This document shows positions 23,401 to 31,200 of a stretch of DNA of 47,719 nucleotides, one piece after another. The position numbers and the translations under genes were made by a program. The notes below the pieces were generated by a model. It was not told the origin of the DNA, did no database searches, and saw nothing but the letters and a program-made list of their open reading frames with translations. Origin of the DNA: Streptosporangiaceae bacterium (GTDB lineage Bacteria > Actinomycetota > Actinomycetes > Streptosporangiales > Streptosporangiaceae). How positions within the stretch are numbered: position 1 is the stretch's first letter; every line of letters begins with the position of its first letter. The stretch is taken from the NCBI GenBank assembly GCA_025934635.1, contig JAICWX010000023.1:1-47719 (forward strand), read 5' to 3'.

Positions 23401-25090
23401 CGGTACTTCTCCGGGGCGTGGCGCCGGCCTTGGGCCGGTCGCGCCCGGAAGCGTAGGGGGCGACGACGGCGCGGGCTTCGAGCGCGTCGTCGACGGCGGG
23501 GACGGACATGGTGCCGGTGTCGCGGCTGACGGCGGTTTTGGCTTGGTGGGTGAGGCCGCGGGTGGCGATGCGTTGCCAGGCGCCGTGGTCGCGGTCGCCC
23601 TGCCAGCTGCAGCCGGGGCACCGCGCCCACTTCCATCCCGGTGCCGTGGGCTGGTCGGGTGACTTGCAGTGCCGCAGCGGAACCAGGCAGTGGGGGCAGT
23701 TCTTTGAGGTGCCCCGGGCCGGGACGGTGACCACGGCGATGCCGTGCTCGGCGGCGATGTGCCGGAGCCGTTCGAAGATCTGGCCGCGCACGGTCTGGGA
23801 GAGCCTGGTGTTGAGGTTGCGGCCCATGCCGCGCGCCTCCATCGATCGCAGGTCTTCGATGTAGATGACCGTGGCTCCGGCGGCGATGGCCTGGTCGGCG
23901 GCCCAGCGGGCGGCGGACCAGGCGAGGGCGTCGTTGAGATGGCCCCGGCGGTCCGCCACGTGGCGGGCTTCTTCGGTTAGAACGTCGGCTTTCGCCGTGA
24001 GCGGGTGCGCCTCATCGCCGGCGGTGAGGCGCTGGTAGTGGCCGGCTTTGGCGTGGAGCGCCTCGCCCTGGCGGCGGAGTCGGCTCGCCTTGGCGAGGAC
24101 CCCGCCCGCCCGGTACTGTGCGCCGGCGCCGAGCGCGGTGACCCTCCCGTCCGGGCACAGCCGCACGGCCCCGGCCGACAGCATGGTGTTCAGGCCCCAG
24201 TCGATTCCCAGGGCTACGGTGTGCCCGGTCCGCTTCGCCCGCGGAACCGGCTGGGTGAACGCGATGTCGGCCAGCACCTTGCCGCCAGTGGCCCGCAAGG
24301 TCGGCAGGTGCAGTGTGGCGCCTGCGGGGACGGTGGGGGGCAGGGCCAGCGGGACCGCGACCCACGACCAGTCGCCGTAGCCGCGCGGGCCGGGCCGGAC
24401 CGGGAGCTGCAGGCGCAGCAGCGCCCGCCTGGGATCGGCCTCGTGCCGTTCGATGACGGCCTGCTGGCGGTCGCACGCCGAAAGGATGAGCATCCCCGGC
24501 ATGTGCGGCGGCGTCTCCAGTTCGGTCACGTCCGCAGGGAGCCGTTCGTGGTCTCGCAGGTAGCGGGCAGCCTGGCGGGTGCGGGCGCGGATAACGGCGG
24601 ACGGCAGGTGCTCGCCGCCGGGGACTGCGGCGCGGACCGAGTCCCATTCCTCCCCGGTTCGTTTGGCCGGGTCGGCGGGCCAGGTTCCGGTGACCGCGCG
24701 GGTCAGTCCGTCCCGCCAGCACGCCGAGCGCAGGGCGCGCCCGGCCTGCTCCTGCGCCATCCTGATGACCCGGTCGTTGACCGTGACCCCGTCCAGCGGG
24801 GCCGCGCCCCAGCCCAGCCGACGCAGCGCCATCCACGCCATCGCCGGCAGCGCCCTGTCGGCCACGTCCCTGCCTGAGGCAAGCGACTCCAGGCCGGCCG
24901 GGTTCCAGTGTGCGGTCATCAGGCGGGCGGCCATGTCCTTGACCAGGGCCGCGCACCACGCGACCCGCTCCGTCACCGCCGCCGTGGTCAGCGCCTCGCC
25001 GGTCTTCTCGTCGGTCCCGCCGCGGACCAGCGCGCGGGCGCACGCGGTACGGGACACCTTTTCAGCGGCGGGGGCCGGAGCGCGGGTCAC
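23132..25090 (-). CDS. tnpB: TnpB RNA-guided nuclease of an IS607-family element
   Basis: A 652-residue TnpB. RuvC-I Asp297 in ALGIDWGLNTM, RuvC-II Glu412 in VIYIEDLRSM, a zinc finger with Cys465, Cys468, Cys491 and Cys494 (CPHC..CPGC), and RuvC-III in SWQGDRDHGAWQRIA with Asp501 as the likely catalytic residue. All catalytic positions are present. The core ends near residue 530. The remaining about 120 residues are Arg/Pro-rich and coincide with the expected omega-RNA and right end, so they may be translated but not needed. Start GTG 25090 overlaps the tnpA stop (GTGA). Such nucleases cut the empty donor site after excision and so help keep the element. Confidence 0.93.
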   Translation of the reverse strand: MTRAPAPAAEKVSRTACARALVRGGTDEKTGEALTTAAVTERVAWCAALVKDMAARLMTAHWNPAGLESLASGRDVADRALPAMAWMALRRLGWGAAPLDGVTVNDRVIRMAQEQAGRALRSACWRDGLTRAVTGTWPADPAKRTGEEWDSVRAAVPGGEHLPSAVIRARTRQAARYLRDHERLPADVTELETPPHMPGMLILSACDRQQAVIERHEADPRRALLRLQLPVRPGPRGYGDWSWVAVPLALPPTVPAGATLHLPTLRATGGKVLADIAFTQPVPRAKRTGHTVALGIDWGLNTMLSAGAVRLCPDGRVTALGAGAQYRAGGVLAKASRLRRQGEALHAKAGHYQRLTAGDEAHPLTAKADVLTEEARHVADRRGHLNDALAWSAARWAADQAIAAGATVIYIEDLRSMEARGMGRNLNTRLSQTVRGQIFERLRHIAAEHGIAVVTVPARGTSKNCPHCLVPLRHCKSPDQPTAPGWKWARCPGCSWQGDRDHGAWQRIATRGLTHQAKTAVSRDTGTMSVPAVDDALEARAVVAPYASGRDRPKAGATPRRSTARRAPRRRTAPSPPRPRGGQRPEGHATTARPPLPRAANRDQRVSTTCTEPPRRPHRARGAARGAGFHRNVHATPPRWGPDPRHDPTNTG

Positions 25091-25708
25091 CGGCCGCCGC
25101 CGGGCGGGTATTTGTTGGACTCGGCGAGCAGCCGCTTGCGCGCGGCGGACCGCATCCCGTACAAGCGGCCGGCGAATGTGGTGACGAGGGAGATGAAGTC
25201 CTCAAGGAGTTCTTCCCGGCCGCCCTGCGCCTTGGGGTGGAGTACCTCCACGGTGGCGCCGTGAACGGCGAGCAGGCGCCGGAGCCACCCGGCCCCGAAC
25301 CGGGCCAGGCGGTCCTCGTGCGTCACCCGGACCACCGTCACCTGCCCGTCAGCGGCCGCCGCCAGCATCTTCTCCAGGCCGGGCCGGTCCTCCCGCAGGC
25401 CGGACGCCCGGTCCCGGAACACCCGCGCCACCGTCCCGGTGCCGGTGGCGCGCAACTCGGCCTTCCTGCGCGTCCAGCGACGATTCCTGCCCTGTGGTGC
25501 CCGAGACTCGCACGTACAAGTCCTCCAGCCGCGGCCTTTCCACGCCCTTACCGCCGGGGACTTTCGTCGCGTCGATGTCATCGGAGGAGAAACGGCGCTC
25601 GCGACCCACCCACGTCATCGGAACCTTCTCGCTGTCCGCCCACAGCCGCAGCGTCACCGGGTGCACCCCCAGCCGTCTCGCCGCCCGCGACAGCCTCAGA
25701 AGCTCCAT
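25087..25708 (-). pseudogene. tnpA: IS607 TnpA serine recombinase, frameshifted
   Basis: From ATG 25708 (GGAGGAAG upstream) the frame reads a MerR-like DNA-binding domain (LLRLSRAARRLGVHPVTLRLW). It continues into the recombinase start LYVRVSGTTGQESSLDAQE, with the catalytic serine in Y-V-R-V-S. It then turns into nonsense near 25459-25466. Another frame continues the recombinase without a gap: AELRATGTGTVARVFRDRASG, VVRVTHEDRLARFG, then LLAVHGATVEVLHP to the stop at 25087. Deleting one G in GGAAGGCC (minus strand) restores one frame with DAQEAELRA. The protein is broken unless this is a sequencing error. Confidence 0.85.
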
Positions 25709-26014
25709 GCGGCCGTCTTCCTCCGTCTTTCTCTTATACCAGGAACCTGCGGGGGACGTGTTAGCTGCCGGCCAGGTGCCTATCCGGCGTGGCCGCGCTC
25801 GGTGAGGCGCGCAGCAAGCGCATCGTCGAGCACCGGGTTCCCTCGGCAACAGGGAACCAAGCGGCCGTCCCCCCGTACACCAGTTAGGCGATCACTAGTT
25901 CGTCGATGTGATCCGAAAGCTCATCGCCACCCGTAAACAAATCCTATCGTCGAAGCATGGCCTAAACTGCTAGATCACTCACGATCACTAAGCAAGCCGC
26001 TAAGCCTGGTACTC
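25709..26014. other. Left-end region of the IS607 element, no gene
   Basis: About 285 bp between the tnpA start and the left end, plus 21 bp to the next gene. It holds three direct copies of GATCACT (25890, 25973, 25983), the last two inside the terminal repeat, which are candidate recombinase-binding sites, and the local AT-rich stretch 25935-25990. I see no open frame of coding quality. The promoter for tnpA must lie here. Confidence 0.55.
25973..25993 (-). repeat. Inverted terminal sequence, left end
   Basis: On the minus strand it reads GCTTAGTGATCGTGAGTGATC and matches the right-end copy (23116-23136) at 18 of 21 positions, with the first 11 identical. Confidence 0.6.
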
Positions 26015-27454
26015 ATGCCTTACTCCCTGCCGCGCAGCACGCCGGCGGATCAGCAGGTCGATCCGGCCGCGGTCCTCCGTTTCCTGGACGCCATGGATGA
26101 GCGTCCCGACATCGAGCTGCACAGCCTCATGGTGGTGCGGCACGGCCAGGTGGCGGCCGAGGGATGGTGGGCGCCGTACAGTGCCGGGCGGCCGCACCTG
26201 CTGTACTCGCTGAGCAAGAGCTTCACCTCCACCGCGGCCGCCTTCGCGCAGGCGGAGGGCCTGCTCGACCTCGACGATACGGTGCTCTCGCACTTCGCCG
26301 AGTTCGCCGCGGACATCACCGATCCGCGCAGCCGCGCGATGAAGGTCCGGCATGTCGCCTCGATGGCCTCCGGTCATACCCGGGAGATGCTGCCCGAGGC
26401 GATGGCGCGGGACCGCGAGGAGCCGGTCCGCGGGTTCCTGCTGAACCCGCCCGACCGTGACCCCGGCACGGTCTTCGCCTACAGCCAGCCCTGCACGTAC
26501 ACGCTGGCCAGCATCGTCCAGCGCAACGCGGGGATGCCGCTGACCCGCTACCTGCGGCCCCGGCTGCTCGACCCGCTCGGCATCGGGCACGTCGGCTGGC
26601 AGACCTTCCCGCCCGGACGGGAGCAGGGCTTCAGCGGCCTGCACGCCCGCACCGAGGACATCGCCAAGCTCGGGCTGCTGTACCTGCAGGAGGGCCGCTG
26701 GGAGGGAAAGCAGCTCATCCCGGCCGAATGGGTGGCCGCGGCGACGTCGGAGCAGGTCGCCAACCCGGCCGAACCCAACCCGGACTGGCGGCAGGGGTAC
26801 GGCTTCCAGTTCTGGATGTCCCGGCACGGGTACCGCGGCGACGGCGCCTTCGGGCAGTTCTGCGTGGTCCTGCCCGAGCAGGACACGGTGATCGTCACCA
26901 CCGCCTACACCCTCGACATGCAGGCGGTTCTCGACGCCCTGTGGGCCCACCTGCTGCCCGGCCTGGGCACGGTCTCGCCGGGCGCCGGGCCCGCGCAGGA
27001 CCAGCTCGGTGACCGGCTCGCCGGCCTCGGGCTCCCTGCCTCCCCGGGCGCGCCTGCCCCGGCCGACTGGGGCCCGTGGGGGAGCGGGCCGTTCACCATC
27101 GGCCCCGGCGCCGGCGGCGCCCAGGTCCGCCCCTTCCTGACGTCGGTCGAGGTGGCCCCGCAGGGCGCAGGCTGGCAGCTCAGCCTCATCGAGGCCGCCA
27201 ACGCGCTGACCGTCCCCGTCGGGGCCGGGACCTGGGCGGTCTCCGACCACGCCGACCGTAACGGCGAGATCATCCCGGTGGCCGCCTCCGGCGGCTGGCT
27301 CGATGACCGCACCCTGCGGGTCGAGGTCATCTTCCTGGAGACCCCGCACCGGATGGACATCACCTGCTCCCTGCCCGGACGCGCCGCCGAGGCCGTATGG
27401 CGCCATCCGCCGCTCAACCCCAGCAAGCTCAAGCACCTGCGCTGCCCCGGCTAG
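26015..27454 (+). CDS. Serine hydrolase (class C beta-lactamase-like) with C-terminal domain
   Basis: A 479-residue hydrolase. The nucleophile Ser65 is in LLYSLSKSFTSTAAAF (S-x-x-K), and the tyrosine motif is FAYSQPCTYTLASIV with Tyr156. The GDGAFGQFCVVLPEQDTVIVTT stretch matches the last core strand. From about residue 340 it has an added all-beta domain (ADWGPWGSGPFTIG..WQLSLIEAANALTVP..LRVEVIFLETPHRMDITCSL) typical of penicillin-binding-protein-like esterases. No signal peptide. ATG 26015 lies only 21 bp from the IS607 left end, so its promoter may lie within or have been altered by the element. Confidence 0.9.
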   Translation: MPYSLPRSTPADQQVDPAAVLRFLDAMDERPDIELHSLMVVRHGQVAAEGWWAPYSAGRPHLLYSLSKSFTSTAAAFAQAEGLLDLDDTVLSHFAEFAADITDPRSRAMKVRHVASMASGHTREMLPEAMARDREEPVRGFLLNPPDRDPGTVFAYSQPCTYTLASIVQRNAGMPLTRYLRPRLLDPLGIGHVGWQTFPPGREQGFSGLHARTEDIAKLGLLYLQEGRWEGKQLIPAEWVAAATSEQVANPAEPNPDWRQGYGFQFWMSRHGYRGDGAFGQFCVVLPEQDTVIVTTAYTLDMQAVLDALWAHLLPGLGTVSPGAGPAQDQLGDRLAGLGLPASPGAPAPADWGPWGSGPFTIGPGAGGAQVRPFLTSVEVAPQGAGWQLSLIEAANALTVPVGAGTWAVSDHADRNGEIIPVAASGGWLDDRTLRVEVIFLETPHRMDITCSLPGRAAEAVWRHPPLNPSKLKHLRCPG

Positions 27455-27464
27455 CGGGCCCGGG

Positions 27465-27827
27465 TCACTCGTCCCGGTGCACTGTGCCGGGGGCGAAGGC
27501 GGGCAGGCAGATCGCGATGTACTCGGCGCCGTCGGCGCCGGGGGTGCTGTAGCGCACCCACTCCCCCGGCCGGGTGTGCACGCCCTGCCCGGCCTCGACA
27601 GTGAGCTGCCCGTCTTCGGACTCCACCACCAGGGCCCCGCGCAGGACGATCGTGAACTCGTCGAACTCCGGGCGCTGGCCGGGCTCGGCCCAGCCGGACG
27701 GGCTGCGCATATGCGCGACACTCAGGCCGTCCTGGCCGGTGTTCACCCGCCCGACGTACTCGTCGATCAGCTTGGGCGGCTGGCCGGCCGCGGTCACCCG
27801 CGTGGGTTTCTGGATCAGCTCAGGCAT
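27465..27827 (-). CDS. Cupin-domain protein
   Basis: A 120-residue single cupin: WAEPGQRPEFDEFTIVLRGALVVESEDGQLTVEAGQGVHTRPGEWVRY carries the two cupin motifs, with Glu and Asp/Glu positions but few histidines. It may therefore bind a small ligand rather than a catalytic metal. Convergent with the serine hydrolase (10-bp gap) and downstream of the amine oxidase on the same strand (33-bp gap), so probably part of that operon. Confidence 0.85.
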   Translation of the reverse strand: MPELIQKPTRVTAAGQPPKLIDEYVGRVNTGQDGLSVAHMRSPSGWAEPGQRPEFDEFTIVLRGALVVESEDGQLTVEAGQGVHTRPGEWVRYSTPGADGAEYIAICLPAFAPGTVHRDE

Positions 27828-27860
27828 AGCCGCCAGTATCGCGCAGGGACCGGCCGGCTG

Positions 27861-29213
27861 TCAGAGCGCGGCCACCGTGTCGGCGGCCGCTTCGCCGCTG
27901 CGCACGGCGCCCTCCATGTAGCCGTTCCACCGCGGCGCGCACTCGGCGCCGGCCCAGTGGATGCGCCCGGCCGGCGCGCGCCACGCCTCCCCGTAGGACG
28001 TCCAGGTGCCCGGGGCGAAGTGGGCGCCGTAGCAGCCGCGGGTGAATTCCTCCGCCATCCAGTCCCGCTCGACGTACTGCCGGGGCCGTGCCGCCTGCGG
28101 GCCGAAGTACCGGACGAAGCAGCCGGTCACCGCCTCCTGACGCTCTTCGGGGCTGCGCCGGGTCCAGGTACGTGCCTCCTTGCCCTCCAGGAAGCCCATC
28201 AGGACGCCGGGGGTGCCGGACGGCGGGGAGTTGTCGAAGGTCACCTTCACCGGCCCGGTGTCCGAGACGGCCTGCCCGTTGAGCCCGCCGGAACGCCAGA
28301 ACGGCTCGGGGTAGATGGCGTACGCCTTGATGACCGACCCGGCCGGCATCCGCTGGGTGAGCTGGTCGCGCCACGATGGCAGCGGCGGGTCGTACTCCAG
28401 CCGTCCGGCCAGCGCCGGGGGCAGGGTCACGATGGCGGCGTCCCCGCGGTACTGCGTCCCGTCGCGGGTGATGACGCGGACCCCGGCGGCGTCGTGCTCG
28501 ATCCGGCGGACCGGGCGTCCCAGCACGACCCGCTCGCCCAGCGCGGCCGCCATCGCCTCGGCGACCAGGACCGACCCGCCGGTCACCCGGTCCTGCTGGG
28601 CGCCCCGGTCGACCGAGAGCAGGGTGTCCAAGTCGGCGTTGGAATGGGTGTAGAACAGCGCGTGCAGCAGGGAGACGTCGCTAGCCTCAGCGGCCCAGAC
28701 AGCCTCGCAGGCGATATGGAAGTAGGCGCGTCCGGCCCGGGTGCGGAGGTTGCGGCGGATCCAGCTCTCCCACGTCTGGCCGTCGAGCACCTCGGCGCCC
28801 GGGGTGAGCCACGGCCGCTCCAGGTCGGTCCGCGCCGCCAGGCGGGCGAAACGCAGCACCCCCTGGGCGAGATCGGCGAGGGCGAACGGGGACAGCCGGG
28901 GAGCGGCGCCCTTAACCGGTTTCATGGTGGACCGCTTGCCCAGCAGGTCCAGCAGCAGCTGTCCCTCGTCGTTCCAGGTCCGGAACGTCGACAGCCCGAG
29001 CTCGCCGATCAGCTCTCTCATCCGGGTGTGCCCCTCGCCCACCCACTGGCCGCCGAGCTCGAGCGGGGTGCCGTCCTCGAGCACCAGGCCTTCGGTCCGC
29101 CCGCCGACCCGGTCGCGGGCCTCCACCACCGTCGCCTCATGCCCGGCCGCGACGAGCCGCCGGGCGGCGGCCAGCCCCGCCAGCCCGGCCCCGATTACCA
29201 CGACCTCGCTCAT
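27861..29213 (-). CDS. Flavin monoamine oxidase family protein
   Basis: A 450-residue FAD oxidase: N-terminal VVVIGAGLAGLAAARRLVAAG and VVEARDRVGGRTEGLVLEDG (the R-x-G-G-R motif), followed by ELGGQWVGEGHTRMRELI. The C-terminal FAD contact is RIHWAGAECAPRWNGYMEGAVRSGE, the usual end of amine oxidases. It oxidises an amine to the imine with H2O2 release; the substrate is unknown. ATG 29213 has GGAGG upstream. Followed by the cupin gene and preceded by DUF1330 and NTF2-like genes on the same strand, which suggests a small degradation operon. Confidence 0.92.
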   Translation of the reverse strand: MSEVVVIGAGLAGLAAARRLVAAGHEATVVEARDRVGGRTEGLVLEDGTPLELGGQWVGEGHTRMRELIGELGLSTFRTWNDEGQLLLDLLGKRSTMKPVKGAAPRLSPFALADLAQGVLRFARLAARTDLERPWLTPGAEVLDGQTWESWIRRNLRTRAGRAYFHIACEAVWAAEASDVSLLHALFYTHSNADLDTLLSVDRGAQQDRVTGGSVLVAEAMAAALGERVVLGRPVRRIEHDAAGVRVITRDGTQYRGDAAIVTLPPALAGRLEYDPPLPSWRDQLTQRMPAGSVIKAYAIYPEPFWRSGGLNGQAVSDTGPVKVTFDNSPPSGTPGVLMGFLEGKEARTWTRRSPEERQEAVTGCFVRYFGPQAARPRQYVERDWMAEEFTRGCYGAHFAPGTWTSYGEAWRAPAGRIHWAGAECAPRWNGYMEGAVRSGEAAADTVAAL

Positions 29214-29237
29214 GCAGCCTCCAGTGTGCTCGAAGGC

Positions 29238-29558
29238 TCAGCCGAGCACGTCGGTGGCCTTATGGTCGCGATCGACCCCGTCGATCATGATCACATCGCT
29301 GTCGGAGTTGCCCGTGCGCAGGGTCACGATCGCCTGGTAGGCGGGGGAGCCGTACCAGGCGCGGGCCTGCTCCCGGTCAGGGAACTCGATGACGATCAGG
29401 TTGCCGGGCCAGCTGCCCTCCAGCAGCTCGAAGTCGCCGCCGTGCACAATGAAGTGGCCGCCGAACGGGGCCAGGGTGGCATCGATCTTTTCCAGGTACT
29501 CCACGATCGGCGGTCCCATCGTGACCCGGCGCATGTGGGCGACGGCGTAGGCAGGCAT
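29238..29558 (-). CDS. DUF1330 protein
   Basis: A 106-residue ferredoxin-like fold protein: PAYAVAHMRRVTMGPPIVEYLEKIDATLAPFGGHFIVHGGDFELLEG and LIVIEFPDREQARAWYGSPAYQAI are the two DUF1330 signatures. Function unknown. ATG 29558 has AGGAGGAG upstream. It is 24 bp from the amine oxidase start and probably co-transcribed with it. Confidence 0.92.
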   Translation of the reverse strand: MPAYAVAHMRRVTMGPPIVEYLEKIDATLAPFGGHFIVHGGDFELLEGSWPGNLIVIEFPDREQARAWYGSPAYQAIVTLRTGNSDSDVIMIDGVDRDHKATDVLG

Positions 29559-29657
29559 GTCTCCTCCTGGGTTCTCGCGCTGGCGGCTAGGTACCGTTAC
29601 CACCATCGGCGGCGCTGGCCGCGCTCGCAATTACCCCAGAGGTCATGCCCGGACGTG

Positions 29658-30119
29658 CTAGCCCCGGGGCAGCCACGGGTAGCGCTCGGTGTCCTTGGCC
29701 GCGTAGTCGGGATCCAGGTAGATGAAGCACCGCTGGATCTTCCAGTCGCGGATCTCGAACACGTCGCACCACCGGCCCGCCGCCCACTCCGGCACCCCGG
29801 CCCGCCAGGGCCCGTCGCGGTGCTCGCCGTGGCTGGTGCCCTCGCACACCACCATGTCGCCCGCTATCACCCAGTTGAAGTGGGAGTAGTGGTGGACGAT
29901 GGAGCTGAGCGTGGCGCCCACGTCGCCGAACATCTGGCCGATGTCCTTCTTGCCGTTCGCCAGGCCCCACTTGGGGAAGTAGACCTGCGCGTCCTCGGCG
30001 AACAGGTCCAGGATGCTGCCGCCGGCCGAGGTGACGCCGCCGTTGTCGAACGCCTTCAGGTACTCCAGCGCGACCGACTTGCGCTGCTCGTCGGTCATCG
30101 TCTGCGTGGTCAGGGCCAT
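29658..30119 (-). CDS. NTF2-like/SnoaL-type protein
   Basis: A 153-residue NTF2-fold protein (SnoaL-like): SVALEYLKAFDNGGVTSAGGSILDLFAEDAQVYFPKWGLANGKKDIGQMF, then HHYSHFNWVIAGDMVVCEGTSHGE and WCDVFEIRDWKIQRCFIYLDPDYA. The fold serves as cyclase, dehydratase or isomerase, or simply binds a ligand. His, Asp and Tyr residues in the pocket are preserved. ATG 30119 has GAGGAGA upstream. First gene of the minus-strand group that includes DUF1330, amine oxidase and cupin. Confidence 0.88.
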   Translation of the reverse strand: MALTTQTMTDEQRKSVALEYLKAFDNGGVTSAGGSILDLFAEDAQVYFPKWGLANGKKDIGQMFGDVGATLSSIVHHYSHFNWVIAGDMVVCEGTSHGEHRDGPWRAGVPEWAAGRWCDVFEIRDWKIQRCFIYLDPDYAAKDTERYPWLPRG

Positions 30120-30225
30120 GGGCTGCTATCTCCTCGCGCGTGGGGAATAGCCGGGAGTGACATTCAGCACATTAGCGAAGCTCGGGCAGAATCGGCACTA
30201 CCAAGATCCGCGAGAAGGGTGCCTG

Positions 30226-31197
30226 ATGCCAGACCTGCCGGATAGTGAGCTGCCGGATTACGCCGACCTGCCGCCCGCGCCGAACGGGGGACGCTCCGCG
30301 TGGGGCCTGTTCGGCGCCGACGACAACGTGGGCCTGATCAACCTGCTGACCCCGGAGCGGATCGCCGCGGCCGCCCGGCTGGTCCGCCGCGGGCAGGTCT
30401 TCTGCCTGGATATGCCGCTCGGCAGCATCTCGCCGCCGCTGGCGCCCTTCCGCACCGCGCCGCGGCACCACGTCCTGCACCAGCCGGGCACCGCCGGCTT
30501 CGACGACGTCTACGACAACTTCTACCCCCAGGCGTCCAGCCAGTGGGATTCGCTGGCCCACGTCGGCTACGCGCATGACCAGATGTACAACGGCGCCACC
30601 GAGCAGGACGTGCTGGCCGGGGCGAGGAACACCATCGACCACTGGGCCCGGCACGGCCTGGCGGGCCGCGCCGTCCTGCTGGACGTCGAGCGGGCGATGC
30701 GGGACGCCGGGCGGCCTTATGATCCCGGCGCCAGCTCCACGCTCAGCGTCGATGACCTGGAACTGGCCCGCCGGCAGGCCGGCGTCGAGTACGCGCCCGG
30801 CGACATCATCCTGCTGCACACCGGCTTCGCCGCCTGGTACGTCCAGCAGCCCCAGCGGGTGAAGAACAAGCTGTTCGGCAAGCCCGCGACGCCCGGCGTC
30901 GAGCACACCGAGGCGGTCTGCGAGTACCTGTGGAACAGCCACGCGGCGGCCATCGCCTCGGACACCTTCGCGGTCGAGTCCTTCCCGGCGGACATGAGCG
31001 CGGAGGCGCACCCGTTCGGCTTCCTGCATAACGTGCTCATCGGGCAGTTCGGGATGGCCCTCGGGGAGCTGTGGTGGCTCAGCGACCTGGCCAGCGACTG
31101 CGCGGCCGACCACGTGTACGAGATGTTCCTGGTCAGCACGCCGATAAACGCGCCCGGCGGGATCGGATCGCCCGCCAACGCGGTGGCCATCAAGTAA
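30226..31197 (+). CDS. Cyclase-family metal-dependent hydrolase (kynurenine-formamidase-like)
   Basis: A 323-residue member of the cyclase family (PF04199): NVGLINLLTPERIAAAARLVRRGQVFCLDMPLG, SQWDSLAHVGYAHDQMYNG (the family's H-x-G-T-H-x-D region in a longer-form variant, Q-W-D-S-L-A-H), GDIILLHTGFAAWY and IASDTFAVESFP. Related enzymes hydrolyse formamides or cyclic amides. ATG 30226 follows GAGAAGGG. Divergent from the NTF2-like gene, and shared control from the 106-bp gap is plausible. Confidence 0.88.
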   Translation: MPDLPDSELPDYADLPPAPNGGRSAWGLFGADDNVGLINLLTPERIAAAARLVRRGQVFCLDMPLGSISPPLAPFRTAPRHHVLHQPGTAGFDDVYDNFYPQASSQWDSLAHVGYAHDQMYNGATEQDVLAGARNTIDHWARHGLAGRAVLLDVERAMRDAGRPYDPGASSTLSVDDLELARRQAGVEYAPGDIILLHTGFAAWYVQQPQRVKNKLFGKPATPGVEHTEAVCEYLWNSHAAAIASDTFAVESFPADMSAEAHPFGFLHNVLIGQFGMALGELWWLSDLASDCAADHVYEMFLVSTPINAPGGIGSPANAVAIK

Positions 31198-31200
31198 CCG

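Larger units (their letters stand above)
23116..25993 (-). mobile_element. IS607-family element (serine recombinase TnpA + TnpB)
   Basis: The order is left end, tnpA, tnpB, right end on the minus strand, with tnpA and tnpB overlapping by GTGA. The bounds are set by matching sequences in inverted orientation: GCTTAGTGATC at 23116-23126 (plus) and at 25983-25993 (minus). The identity extends to 18 of 21 positions. Total about 2.88 kb. It lies between the divergent starts of a DUF1330 gene and a serine hydrolase. TnpB looks intact and TnpA is frameshifted, so the copy is probably immobile unless helped in trans. Exact ends are inferred. Confidence 0.8.

Noticed and set aside
23132..23500. Extra C-terminal domain of TnpB
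   Set aside because: The Arg/Pro-rich tail overlaps hairpins and the element end, so it is better explained as guide-RNA sequence that happens to be open.
25087..25708. Programmed frameshift in tnpA
   Set aside because: The shift site lacks a slippery run such as A6 or A4G, and IS607 recombinases are normally read in one frame; a plain mutation or sequencing error is more likely.
19409..27454. Beta-lactam resistance genes (two beta-lactamase-fold hydrolases)
   Set aside because: Both lack signal peptides and have esterase-like second motifs (Y-H-H and Y-S-Q), so a resistance role is not supported.
27303..30245. Very long open plus-strand frame (980 codons)
   Set aside because: It is antisense to the cupin, amine oxidase, DUF1330 and NTF2-like genes, all with clear family motifs, and has no domain of its own.
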